Shown piece by piece: positions 42,408 to 51,713 of a stretch of 64,000 nucleotides of DNA; position 1 is the stretch's first letter, and each line of letters opens with the position of its first letter. A model generated the notes under the pieces. That model made no database searches. It saw only the letters and a program-made list of their open reading frames with translations, and was not told where the DNA came from. This stretch comes from Nitratidesulfovibrio sp. (lineage in GTDB: Bacteria > Desulfobacterota > Desulfovibrionia > Desulfovibrionales > Desulfovibrionaceae): NCBI RefSeq assembly GCF_040373385.1, contig NZ_JBDXXH010000003.1, forward strand, positions 62,001 to 126,000, written 5' to 3'. Position numbers and translations under genes: made by a program.

Positions 42408-43991
42408 TTACAGGGCTTCGGCCAGCGCGGCGATTTCCTCGCGGATGATCCGTGCGGCGGCGGCAGCGGCGGCCTTGTCCGTCTCGGCCTGCAACGTGGC
42501 GCGCAGGTCGGCGGCCAGCATGTCCAGGTCCGCCTGGGTGATGCCTTCCACACCGGTTCCTTCGGCACCGCCCGTCTCGCTGGTGCCTTCAAGACGCTCG
42601 CGCAGGGGCGCCAGGCGTTCCTCGATGCGGGCGTCCAGGTCTTCGGCCAGGGCGGTGCGCACGTGGTCCACCAACGGGGCGAACGGACCGTCTTCGTTCA
42701 GGGAGCGAGCCAGCAGTGGTTCCAGCAGTTCGGTCAGCGTGTCTTCAGAAAGTGCGGGGGCGGCGTCGGCCAGCGATTCCATGGCCGTAAGGCGCGTTTC
42801 CAGCGCCTCGCGGGCGGCGCGCTCTTCGGCACGCTGTTCGGCCAGGCTGGCCAGCGAGGCTTCCAGCGCCTCGATGCGGGCGGCATACCCTGCGGGGCTG
42901 TCCCCTGCCTCGGGTTCCGCAGGCGCATCGGGCATCTCCGCATGCATGGGAATGTCGGCCATATCGGCAGGAGCCTGCGCAGGCTGGGCTTTGGGCGCGG
43001 GCCGGGGCGGCTCTGGCGCGGCCATGGCGGCGGCCGTGGCGGCAGCGGCCAGGGCGGCTTCAAAGGGGTCGCCGTCTGCCGGGGGCTCGTCGGGCGGGGC
43101 AACGGAAGGCTGCGCCGCGCTGGCCGCCAGGGCGGCCTCGAAGGGGTCCATTTCTTCCTGCTGTCCAGGCGCGGCGGGGGCCGGTTCGGGCTCGGGCGCG
43201 GGTGTCGCGGCCTTGCCGCTGGCTCCCAGCATGTCCTCCAGCAGGGCGTCCAGGTCCGCCACGTCCACCAGATCGGCCCTGTCGGGCTGGCTGGCGGGCT
43301 TCTGCGGCGCGGCTGACGGGGCGGCGGGTGCCGGGGGCGCGGAGGGCGCCTTGGCGTCCATCCCGGAAATGAGCGCGTCGATGTCGTCGTCGCCCATGGT
43401 CGAGCCGGAATCGCCCGACGTCAGGTCGGCGGCGGTGGGTGCGCCCAGGTCGCCGAGCAGGGCGTCCACGTCGGTCATGTCGGGCATGGACAGTTTCTCG
43501 TCCGGGTCGACGGGGCGGCCGGTGATGGCCGATGGCGTGGACGAGACGGGCTTGGCGGCCATGGAGGGAGCCTCCTCTGCGTCGTGGTGGGCGGCGGGGG
43601 CCTTGGGGGCGGCTGGCGCCTGGGCCGGAATTGGCTCCGGGGTATCCGGCAGGTCGCCGATGCTGTTCAGCAGGGCATCGATGTCGGCGTCCATGCTGGC
43701 GTCCATTCCGGCGTCCGGTCCGGCATCGCCGTCGCGGGCATAGTCGTCCGGCGTCATGGAGGCTGCCGGGGACGCGGCGGGAGGCGGAGGCGCGATGTCG
43801 GCATCAAGGGCATCGTACCCCGTCAGCGATTCCAGGCCGCCGCCGTCTGAGAACAGGTCTTCGAGTTCCTTCTCGAAGCTCGCGACATCGGAGCCGGGCT
43901 GCGCCAGCGGCGCGTTGCCCTTCTCGATGATGTCGGTAAGCTCGATGATGTCCTCGTCGGCCGTCAGGTGGGCATCGTCGGTGCGAGACAT
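42408..43991 (-). CDS. Acidic low-complexity protein with repeated DIDALL-type peptides and C-terminal coiled coil
   Basis: A 527-residue acidic, Ala/Pro-rich protein without signal peptide or membrane segments. Near the N-terminus DEDIIELTDIIEKG (13-26) precedes four copies of a short peptide: DADIDALLNSIGDL (about 101-114), MTDVDALLGDL (172-182), DDDIDALISGM (201-211) and VADLDALLEDML (244-255). Two copies of DPFEAALAA follow. Residues about 370-525 are charged and helical, with a probable coiled coil. AAGGG precedes ATG 43991. The DIDALL peptides resemble the EIDALL segment at the N-terminus of flagellar FliM, which binds CheY. I do not recognise the family; function unknown. Confidence 0.7.
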   Translation of the reverse strand: MSRTDDAHLTADEDIIELTDIIEKGNAPLAQPGSDVASFEKELEDLFSDGGGLESLTGYDALDADIAPPPPAASPAASMTPDDYARDGDAGPDAGMDASMDADIDALLNSIGDLPDTPEPIPAQAPAAPKAPAAHHDAEEAPSMAAKPVSSTPSAITGRPVDPDEKLSMPDMTDVDALLGDLGAPTAADLTSGDSGSTMGDDDIDALISGMDAKAPSAPPAPAAPSAAPQKPASQPDRADLVDVADLDALLEDMLGASGKAATPAPEPEPAPAAPGQQEEMDPFEAALAASAAQPSVAPPDEPPADGDPFEAALAAAATAAAMAAPEPPRPAPKAQPAQAPADMADIPMHAEMPDAPAEPEAGDSPAGYAARIEALEASLASLAEQRAEERAAREALETRLTAMESLADAAPALSEDTLTELLEPLLARSLNEDGPFAPLVDHVRTALAEDLDARIEERLAPLRERLEGTSETGGAEGTGVEGITQADLDMLAADLRATLQAETDKAAAAAAARIIREEIAALAEAL

Positions 43992-44206
43992 GACAGACCC
44001 TTGGGCAAACCTTCGGTAACGGTTGCGGCGCTCGCGCACCTGTCCGGCAAAGTGCCGCCCTGAAGCGGCGGATGCTTTGCGTGTTTCAAGGCATCAATAC
44101 TACACACAGGAGCGGGCATGGCGCAAGCGCGTGCGGCATGCCACATGGCGGCGCCCCGCCACTGCCACCAGAGTGCGGTCCGCCCCGCGCGACCCGGAAA
44201 CGCAAA

Positions 44207-44230
44207 GGGCCGCCCCCGAAGGGACGGCCC
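44207..44230 (-). terminator. Terminator after cytochrome c3
   Basis: Leftward: GGGCCG, a 12-base loop, CGGCCC and then TTTGCGTTT, about 28 bases past the stop codon of the cytochrome c3 gene. Confidence 0.72.
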
Positions 44231-44257
44231 ACGAAGCCGGAAGAATGACGGCAGTGC

Positions 44258-44650
44258 CTAGCTGTGGCACTTCGAGCCCTTGCAGCCCGTCAGTTCCTTT
44301 TTCTTGGCGGCGTCGGCGCCAGCGGTTTCGGTGTGACAGGCCACGCAGGTCTTGAACTTGGTGCCCTTGTCATGCATGGCGTGGTAGTAGCCCTTGGCGG
44401 ACTTGTCCTTCTTGTCCATGCTGTCGTGGCAACCGGCGGTGGAGCACTTCTGGTAGTCTTCCTTGCCGTTGACCGGGTGGTGACATTCGCCACACTTCAG
44501 GGCCTTGTGGGTCGAGTGGTTGAAGACCACGGGCTGCTTGGTCTTGTCCATCTTCAGACCGTCGGCGGGGGCCTTCGGGGCGGCGGCAAGGGCGGGCATG
44601 GCGAAGGCAACGGCCAGCGCGAGCACACCAGTGAGGAACATCTTCTTCAT
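44258..44650 (-). CDS. cyc: Tetraheme cytochrome c3 (type I)
   Basis: A 130-residue precursor. The signal peptide ([21 protein letters not shown]) is removed before APKAPADG, leaving 107 residues, the usual size. Four haem sites are in order: CGECH, CSTAGCH, CVACH and CKGSKCH, that is CxxCH, CxxxxCH, CxxCH, CxxxxCH, as in the classic periplasmic cytochrome c3. It shuttles electrons between periplasmic hydrogenases or formate dehydrogenase and membrane complexes. GGAGG lies ten bases ahead of ATG 44650. It has its own promoter and terminator. Confidence 0.98.
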   Translation of the reverse strand: MKKMFLTGVLALAVAFAMPALAAAPKAPADGLKMDKTKQPVVFNHSTHKALKCGECHHPVNGKEDYQKCSTAGCHDSMDKKDKSAKGYYHAMHDKGTKFKTCVACHTETAGADAAKKKELTGCKGSKCHS

Positions 44651-44698
44651 CACAGAAATACCTCCTTCACAAGGCATGTTAAGGATTTCCCAAGCGCC

Positions 44699-44727
44699 AT
44701 GGTAGTAGGTCGCGTTCACGGTGTCAA
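44699..44727 (-). promoter_or_regulatory. Sigma-70 promoter of cytochrome c3
   Basis: Leftward: TTGACA (44727-44722), exactly 17 bases, TACCAT (44704-44699). The -35 is perfect. The leader is about 40 bases, consistent with high expression of this abundant protein. Confidence 0.65.
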
Positions 44728-44949
44728 GACGGGCCGGGAAAATGCGGCGAACTCTGGTGGGTTAGGGGAAATCGCTGCCCCATTCCGAAGGCGCCGCGTG
44801 TGCCGTGCGGCACAAGGTGGCGCGGGCGTCCATTAGAAAGCGCGAAGGCGGCGGGTGATGCCGTGACGCGGGCCTGTCCCCTGATTGTGGCATTATCCGG
44901 GGGTGATGGGCAGGCGGGAGCGTTTGCAGGCGGACGGGCCGCCGGATGA

Positions 44950-45741
44950 CTATTCGCCGTCGCCCCGCTTGCGGGTGCCGTCGGGGGCGTACTTGTCCAT
45001 GTATCCGCGCGGGGTGACCATGCGTCCCCCCACCATGGTGGTGGCCGCGTTGCCGATGATGACGATGGACAGCATGTCCACGGTTGCCGGGTCGAAGGCG
45101 GCAAGGGGCGTGACCGATATCTGCTGGTCGGGCCGGTAGGCCTGGCGCACCAGGCCGATGGGGGTATCCGGCCCCCGGTGGCGGGCGGCGATGGCCAGGG
45201 CCTTTTCCAGGTGGTCGGCCCGGCGGCGCGAGCGGGGGTTGTAGATCACCACCACGAAATCGGCCCCTAGGGCGGCGTCCAGGCGGCGTTCGATGACCGG
45301 CCACGGGGTCAGCAGGTCGCTCAGGCTTACCGAGGCAAAGTCGTGCATCAGCGGCGCGCCCAGCAGGGCGGCGGCCCCGCACAGGGCGGGCACGCCGGGC
45401 ACCACCTCCACCGCGTGGGCAAGGCGGGCAAGGCCGCGCTGGTCCAGCAGCTCGAACACCAGCCCGGCCATGGCGTACACGCCGGGGTCGCCGGAGCAGA
45501 CCACGCAGGTGACCCGGCCCGCCAGAGCGGCGTCGATGGCGGCGTTGCAGCGTTCCATTTCGGCCATCATGCCGGTGGCCAGCACCTCGCGGCCATGGCG
45601 CAGCTCTTGCGGCACCAGTTCCACGTACAGGGTGTAGCCGACGATGCAGTCGGACGCGGCAATGGCGGCGCGGGCCTGCGGGGTGAGCAGGGCGGCGTCG
45701 CCGGGGCCGAGCCCGATGACGCGCAGGGGGGCGATGGTCAT
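44950..45741 (-). CDS. cobJ: Precorrin-3B / cobalt-factor III C17-methyltransferase
   Basis: A 263-residue SAM-dependent tetrapyrrole methylase: VIGLGPGDAALLT at about 7-19, VCSGDPGVYAMAG near 80, and VVIYNPRSRRRADHLEKAL near 175, all signatures of the CobJ/CbiH group. It contracts the corrin ring and methylates C17 in anaerobic cobalamin synthesis. The ATG at 45741 overlaps the cbiG stop by four bases; the two work in consecutive steps. The 299-base gap down to cytochrome c3 shows no gene. Confidence 0.93.
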   Translation of the reverse strand: MTIAPLRVIGLGPGDAALLTPQARAAIAASDCIVGYTLYVELVPQELRHGREVLATGMMAEMERCNAAIDAALAGRVTCVVCSGDPGVYAMAGLVFELLDQRGLARLAHAVEVVPGVPALCGAAALLGAPLMHDFASVSLSDLLTPWPVIERRLDAALGADFVVVIYNPRSRRRADHLEKALAIAARHRGPDTPIGLVRQAYRPDQQISVTPLAAFDPATVDMLSIVIIGNAATTMVGGRMVTPRGYMDKYAPDGTRKRGDGE

Positions 45742-47063
45742 GGTGTGGTCTCGCCAGCGGGAAGGGTTGGGGAGGTTGCAGAACATGCCGCAAGTGCGCA
45801 GGGGGCGTAGTCCGGAGCGGCCACGGCCACGGTGACGCCCAGCCCGGCGGACTTGGGCGTCAGCAGGACGGCGGCATCGCTTGCCTGCCGGGCAGACAGC
45901 AGGGCGGCGGCCTCGGCCACGCCCACCTCCGCCACGCCCAGCACCTCTGCGGCCTTGGGGGACGGGTGCGGCACGGGCACGGCGGCCAGGCTGGCCGCGT
46001 CGAAAAAGCGCAGTTCCGCGCCCAGCGCGGCGGCGGCGTGGTGCAGGCCCGGTTCGTCGGCCTTGATGCTCACGGAAGCCAGCGCAACGATGGACGCCGG
46101 GGCAAGATGGGCGGCGGCCAGCGCCTCGCGGATGCGGGCTTCGATGATGCCGCCACCCACCCCGCGCTTGCAGCCCGTGCCCACGTGCAGCACGCGCGGG
46201 TGCAGCACCAGGCGGCGCGGCGCGGCCAGGTGATCGTGCGGAGTGACCAGCACCGACGGGACATCGGGCGGAAGGTCGGCGGGGTCAGCGACGAACCGGA
46301 AAAGGTGCGCGGGGTGGGGAAGTCCGTCAGGCCCGTCGCCGGATGCCCCCGGAGCGCCGTGCGCGCCGGTGTGGTCCGCCCCTGCTTCGGCAGCCGAGAC
46401 GCATGCGGCGTGCAGCCCCAACCGGTTGCCGGGGTCGCAGATCCACACCGGTTCCCCGGCCAGCAGCGCGCCGCCCACGTGGCGGACCATGGCGATGTCG
46501 GCCATGGCCAGCCCGGCCCGCGCGGCCAGCAGGTCGAACGAGGGCAACCCCTCGGTGTCCGTGGCGGTGGTGATGACCGGCACGCCCCCGGTGACGGCGG
46601 CCACTTGCCGGGCCAGGTCATTGCCGCCGCCCAGATGCCCGGACAACAGGCTGATGGCAAAGGCCCCGCGCTGGTCGCAGGCCACCACGCAGGGATCCTG
46701 CGTCTTTGATGCGATATGCGGGGCGATGCAGCGCACCACGATGCCCGTGGCCGCCACGAAGACATGGCCGGGATGCAGGCGGAAGGTGCGCGCCACCAGT
46801 TCCGCCAGCGAGGCGAAGGGGTGGATGGCCACCGTGCCCGATATACCCGATGCGCCGTCCGCCCCTGCATCCGTCACGCCCCCGTCGGCCCCGTCGGCCC
46901 CGTCCGCGCCCGTCCCATCCATATCAGGCCCGCACAGCCGTTCCGGCAGGTACAGCACCCCGCCCAGCGTTGCGGCAATGCGCCGCGCCAGCGCGGCCCC
47001 GCCGGGAGTCAGCGCGTACACGGCCATGGGAGGCGCGGGTGGATGTGGGGGCGTGTGGGACAT
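45738..47063 (-). CDS. cbiG: Cobalt-precorrin-5A hydrolase
   Basis: A protein of about 441 residues with the CbiG layout: N-terminal domain (YALTPGGAALARRIAA), central domain (VFVAATGIVVRCIAPHIASKTQDPCVV and LLSGHLGGGNDLARQVA) and C-terminal domain (GTGCKRGVGG, SIKADEPGLHHAAAALG). It opens the lactone of cobalt-precorrin-5A and releases acetaldehyde. Two Gly/Ala/Asp-rich linkers, one with GADGADGADGG, enlarge it. The start is uncertain: ATG 47072, 47063 and 47027 are all in frame and none has a clear ribosome site. Confidence 0.9.
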   Translation of the reverse strand: MSHTPPHPPAPPMAVYALTPGGAALARRIAATLGGVLYLPERLCGPDMDGTGADGADGADGGVTDAGADGASGISGTVAIHPFASLAELVARTFRLHPGHVFVAATGIVVRCIAPHIASKTQDPCVVACDQRGAFAISLLSGHLGGGNDLARQVAAVTGGVPVITTATDTEGLPSFDLLAARAGLAMADIAMVRHVGGALLAGEPVWICDPGNRLGLHAACVSAAEAGADHTGAHGAPGASGDGPDGLPHPAHLFRFVADPADLPPDVPSVLVTPHDHLAAPRRLVLHPRVLHVGTGCKRGVGGGIIEARIREALAAAHLAPASIVALASVSIKADEPGLHHAAAALGAELRFFDAASLAAVPVPHPSPKAAEVLGVAEVGVAEAAALLSARQASDAAVLLTPKSAGLGVTVAVAAPDYAPCALAACSATSPTLPAGETTP

Positions 47064-47309
47064 GGCGATCATGACGGGGTTGCGTGGTGTCCGGGGCTGC
47101 GCTTTCGGGATGCGCCGGGTGCTGCCGGGTAGCTCGGGTCGTCCGGATGCGTCTGGACGCTTCCGACACTCCGGACATGTCGGTGAGCGTTGGGGCGCGT
47201 TGGGGCGCATCGGGTGCGACGCCGCAACGCGGGCGGGGGCGGGGCCGTACCGGCATCCGCCCCCGTGGTCGTTGCAATGGCCCGGAACAGGGCTCCGGCG
47301 CGTGGTGCG

Positions 47310-48587
<1,278 letters not shown>

Positions 48588-48705
48588 GCTGCGTTCTCCG
48601 TGGCGTGCGTGAGGTTCCGGCAAAAACCCGCGCGGGGCGGGTATGTTTCGGCGTTGGCGGGGCCGGGTGGTGGCGGCCTGGGGGTAGCGCGAACGCGTTG
48701 CCGAC

Positions 48706-48880
48706 GGAATCCGTATTTTGTCGCCGGGCGGCGTTGGCTCGGCATTTTTGATGCTCACGTACAAGAGTACAGCGTTGCTTTCGCCATCCGTAAGATTCGC
48801 GCGTTGCGCTCACCTAACGGCTGCCGATCTGCGCTCAAAAATGCCGATCCGCCTTGCCCGGCGGACAAAACCCGTAATTC
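48706..48880. repeat. Long imperfect inverted repeat (MITE-like element)
   Basis: Arm 1 (48706-48755) and arm 2 (48832-48880, read in reverse complement) share GGAAT, TTTTGTC, CCGGGC and TCGGCATTTTTGA in the same order, with a few indels; weaker similarity continues outward by about 17 bases on each side. The enclosed spacer is about 76 bases and non-coding. The element fills most of the 424-base gap between hemL and the decarboxylase gene. Confidence 0.7.
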
Positions 48881-48903
48881 CTCGCATCGCGTCCGCACCA
48901 GCC

Positions 48904-48929
48904 ACCCGCGACGGAAGACCGTCGCGGGT
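48904..48929. terminator. Perfect hairpin downstream of the siroheme decarboxylase gene
   Basis: ACCCGCGACGG (48904-48914), loop AAGA, CCGTCGCGGGT (48919-48929): an 11-pair perfect stem. There is no T tract, so termination is plausible but not certain. It lies about 80 bases beyond the 49012 stop. Confidence 0.5.
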
Positions 48930-49011
48930 ATAAGGAAGAAAGGCAGTTTCCGGATGAAAAAATGGGTGCCTGAAAGGCGCGGCGCAGGGGGCGCGTCTTC
49001 CGGTAGCGCGC

Positions 49012-49512
49012 CTATTCCGGAAAATAGACCATGGAGGTCTTTTTCAGCTCGCGCAGCGATTCGAGCACGGCATACTCGTCGAGCACGGTTTCGCGGCGCA
49101 GCTGTTCGATGACTTCCAGGTGTTCCGTGGCGTGGCGGCCATGGATCATGGTGTACAGTTCGTACGGCCAGTCGGGCGCGGACGAGGGCCGGTAGTAGGC
49201 GTGCGAGATCAGCGGGTGTTCGGCGGCCTGCTTGCCCGCTTCTTCGGCCTGCTGTTCGGTGACGCGCCAGGCTACCATGGCGTTGTGGGTCCATCCGGCG
49301 CGCTGGTGCTTGATGCTGGCGCCGAAGCGGCGGATGGAACCGTCTTCCTTCATGCGGCGCAGCAGGTCGAGCACGGTGGCCTCGTCGGTGCCCACGGCGG
49401 CGGCGATGTCTGCGTACGGGGTGGCGCTGTCGGGCAGGTTCTTCTGCACGATGGCCAGGATGCGGCGCTCGGTTTCGGTGAATCGGGGCGCGGTGTCGTC
49501 GGGACGGCTCAT
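49012..49512 (-). CDS. Siroheme decarboxylase subunit (AhbA/AhbB, Lrp/AsnC-like)
   Basis: A 166-residue protein with an N-terminal winged helix ([30 protein letters not shown]) and a C-terminal AsnC-like ligand domain with [23 protein letters not shown], the pattern of AhbA/AhbB/NirD-type siroheme decarboxylases. These proteins remove carboxyls from siroheme to give didecarboxysiroheme in the alternative haem pathway of sulfate reducers. Placement upstream of hemL supports the tetrapyrrole role over a transcription factor. I cannot tell AhbA from AhbB. GAGGA precedes ATG 49512. Confidence 0.83.
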   Translation of the reverse strand: MSRPDDTAPRFTETERRILAIVQKNLPDSATPYADIAAAVGTDEATVLDLLRRMKEDGSIRRFGASIKHQRAGWTHNAMVAWRVTEQQAEEAGKQAAEHPLISHAYYRPSSAPDWPYELYTMIHGRHATEHLEVIEQLRRETVLDEYAVLESLRELKKTSMVYFPE

Positions 49513-49853
49513 GCGGGGTCCTCGTGCGGTTGCGGTTCGACACACGCTGATACCCCGTCCCATCCGACGACGCAACCCGCAGGCGGGGTGAGGGGGGACA
49601 GGTATGCGCAGGGACTGGGGCGCGGGGTAAGGGATGGCGCAGGGCGGCGCTGGCTGCGCGCCGCGCCCAGGGGTGACCGGACAGCGAGGCAGCGGGCGGC
49701 GCGGGGTACCGGTCCGGGCAGGGTGCATCCCCGTCCGTCATCCGCCTGTCACCGGGGTGCCGTATGAGGTCGCGGCGCGCCTGCCTTGTGGCGCGCCGCG
49801 CTTTGCCATATCCTTTCGGACCATTGGCATGCTGGCAAGATCGACTGGCATGA

Positions 49854-49886
49854 CACATCAGGCACATCAGGCACATCAGGCACATC
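49854..49886. repeat. 9-bp tandem repeat upstream of gpsA
   Basis: Three and two-thirds copies of CACATCAGG (49854-49862, 49863-49871, 49872-49880, then CACATC). It is the only feature I see in the 414-base gap 49513-49926 apart from the gpsA ribosome site. The unit is close to the 9-base repeat that encodes the tunR linker. Confidence 0.8.
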
Positions 49887-49926
49887 TGAAACACCATGGG
49901 CCGCTTGCGGCCACGGAGTATACGAC

Positions 49927-50934
49927 ATGACCAGCAACGCCATGCGCATCGCCATCATCGGGGGCGGCAGCTGGGGCACGGCCCTGGCCCACCTGCTGGC
50001 GGGCAAGGGCTACGATGCGCGCCTGCTGCTGCGCGACGCCGATGTGGCGCAGGCCATCAACACCCGGCACGAAAACCCGCGCTATCTGGCGGGGCTGGCC
50101 CTGCATCCCGGCGTACGTGCGCACGTGGCCGCCGATGAGGCGCTGGACGGCGCGGAGGTGGTGCTTTCCGTGGTGCCCTGCCAGCAGGTGCGCGGGGTGT
50201 TGCGCGGGTTGCGGCCCCTGCTGGCGCGCGAGGTGGTGTTCGTCAGCGCCAGCAAGGGCGTGGAGACGGGCAGCATGCGCACCATCGCCGAGATGGTGGC
50301 GGAGGAACTGGACGGGCTGGACCCGCGCTATGCGGTGCTTTCCGGGCCGTCCTTCGCGGCGGAGGTGGTGCGCAACCTGCCCACCGCCGTGGTGCTGGGC
50401 TGCACGGACGCGGACCTTGGGGCGCGGCTGCGCGAGGTGTTTTCCACCCCCGGCTTCCGCACCTATTCCAGCACCGATGTGCGCGGGGTGGAGCTTGGCG
50501 GCGCGGTGAAGAACGTCATCGCCATTGCCGCCGGGCTGTCCGACGGCCTCGGCTTCGGCAGCAACGCGCGGGCCGGGCTGATCACGCGCGGGCTGGCGGA
50601 AATGTCCCGCCTGGGCGAGGCGCTGGGCGCGCGGGCATCCACCTTCATGGGGCTTTCCGGGCTTGGCGATCTGGTGCTGACCTGCACCGGCGACCTTTCG
50701 CGCAACCGGCAGGTGGGGCTGCGCCTTGCCGAGGGGCGGGCGCTGGCCGACATTGTCACCGAGATGCGCATGGTGGCCGAAGGGGTGAAGACCACGGAGG
50801 CCGTGCACGACCTTGCCGCCGCCATGGGCGTGGCCATGCCCATCACCGACGCCATGTACAGCGTACTGCACGACGGCGCCAACCCGCACGACGCGGTGCG
50901 CGAGTTGATGACGCGGGAGCTGAAGGAAGAGTAA
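49927..50934 (+). CDS. gpsA: Glycerol-3-phosphate dehydrogenase [NAD(P)+]
   Basis: A 335-residue enzyme: IAIIGGGSWGTALAHLLA at residues 8-25, LSVVPCQQVRGVL, VSASKGVE, LSGPSFAAEV, the catalytic lysine in LGGAVKNVIAIAAG and GLSGLGDLVLTCTGDLSRNR. It reduces dihydroxyacetone phosphate to sn-glycerol 3-phosphate for phospholipid synthesis. CGGAG eight bases ahead supports ATG 49927; the internal ATG 49942 is the alternative. It stands alone in this direction. Confidence 0.96.
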   Translation: MTSNAMRIAIIGGGSWGTALAHLLAGKGYDARLLLRDADVAQAINTRHENPRYLAGLALHPGVRAHVAADEALDGAEVVLSVVPCQQVRGVLRGLRPLLAREVVFVSASKGVETGSMRTIAEMVAEELDGLDPRYAVLSGPSFAAEVVRNLPTAVVLGCTDADLGARLREVFSTPGFRTYSSTDVRGVELGGAVKNVIAIAAGLSDGLGFGSNARAGLITRGLAEMSRLGEALGARASTFMGLSGLGDLVLTCTGDLSRNRQVGLRLAEGRALADIVTEMRMVAEGVKTTEAVHDLAAAMGVAMPITDAMYSVLHDGANPHDAVRELMTRELKEE

Positions 50935-50961
50935 GCGGCCCGGCTGTCCCGTTCGTCTTGT

Positions 50962-51357
50962 CTACCCCGGCAGCCACTGCACCCACAGCCTCCTGTCGCG
51001 CGGGCCGTCGAATTCGCAGAAGTACACCCCCTGCCATGTGCCAAGGCGCAGCCGCCCGCCATCCACGATGAGCAGCAGGGACGGTCCGAACAGGCTGGTC
51101 TTGATGTGCGCGTCGCTGTTGCCTTCGGCGTGGCGGTAGTCGCCGCGCCGGGGAACGATGGTGCCCATGTTCACGGCAATGTCGCGGGCAACGTCCGGGT
51201 CGGCGGCCTCGTTCACGGTCACCGCGCCGGTGGTGTGCGGGCAGAACAGCACCAGCGCGCCGTTGGTCCAGCACTTGCGGGTTACCAGTTCCTGAAGTTC
51301 TTCGGTCACATCCAGCAATTGTTCGCGCGCGGTGGTGCGCAGGGACAGCGTTTCCAT
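50962..51357 (-). CDS. yjbQ: YjbQ / UPF0047 family protein
   Basis: A 131-residue protein spanning the whole UPF0047 domain: ALVLFCPHTTGAVTVNEAADPDV (residues about 34-56), RHAEGNSDAHIKTSLFG and LGTWQGVYFCEFDGPRDR. The conserved histidines and NE pair are present. Members can show thiamine-phosphate synthase activity, but the physiological role is unsettled. AAAGGAG precedes ATG 51357. It is convergent with gpsA, 27 bases apart. Confidence 0.92.
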   Translation of the reverse strand: METLSLRTTAREQLLDVTEELQELVTRKCWTNGALVLFCPHTTGAVTVNEAADPDVARDIAVNMGTIVPRRGDYRHAEGNSDAHIKTSLFGPSLLLIVDGGRLRLGTWQGVYFCEFDGPRDRRLWVQWLPG

Positions 51358-51591
51358 GGGGTCTCCTTTGGGGGAATATGGACGCGTTTTCGCTGTTTCG
51401 TCAGTGCACACGGCGTGTTGCGGGTGTGCTTGCCGTCCTGCCAGCTTGAGTCCGTGCTGCTTTTTGCCTACAACCACATGACGATGCGAGGCAAGTGAGG
51501 TTCATGCCGGGGGGTGTCCCCGTGTCTGCCTGCCCGTGTCCGCGCTGTTCCCCTGTAGCCCTGCGTACTTCATTCCACCAGGAACATTGAA

Positions 51592-51630
51592 GGGGGGTGC
51601 AGGGGGCGAAGCCCCTTGCCCGCCGGAGGC
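51592..51630. repeat. Intergenic palindromic repeat element, copy B
   Basis: GGGGGTGCAGGGGGC, GAAG, GCCCC-TTGCCCGCCGGAGGC: the reverse-oriented counterpart of the element at 29718-29764. It lies in the 356-base gap between yjbQ and selB, about 85 bases before selB. Nothing else is visible in the gap. Confidence 0.7.
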
Positions 51631-51713
51631 GCAAGAGAAATCTCCGGCATCACCCGCCCACCGCAGGCGTACAAGAACTGCCTGCCGGGGCGTTACCACC
51701 CGGGAGTACACGC

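Noticed and set aside
47234..47265. CGGGGGCGG / CCGCCCCCG hairpin after hemL as a terminator
   Set aside because: The stem is good, but there is no T tract on the hemL strand; not strong enough to list as a feature.
49830..49860. TGGCATGCTGGCAAG and TGGCAAGATCGACTGGC before gpsA as sigma-54 promoters
   Set aside because: Neither places GC at the required ten-base spacing after GG.
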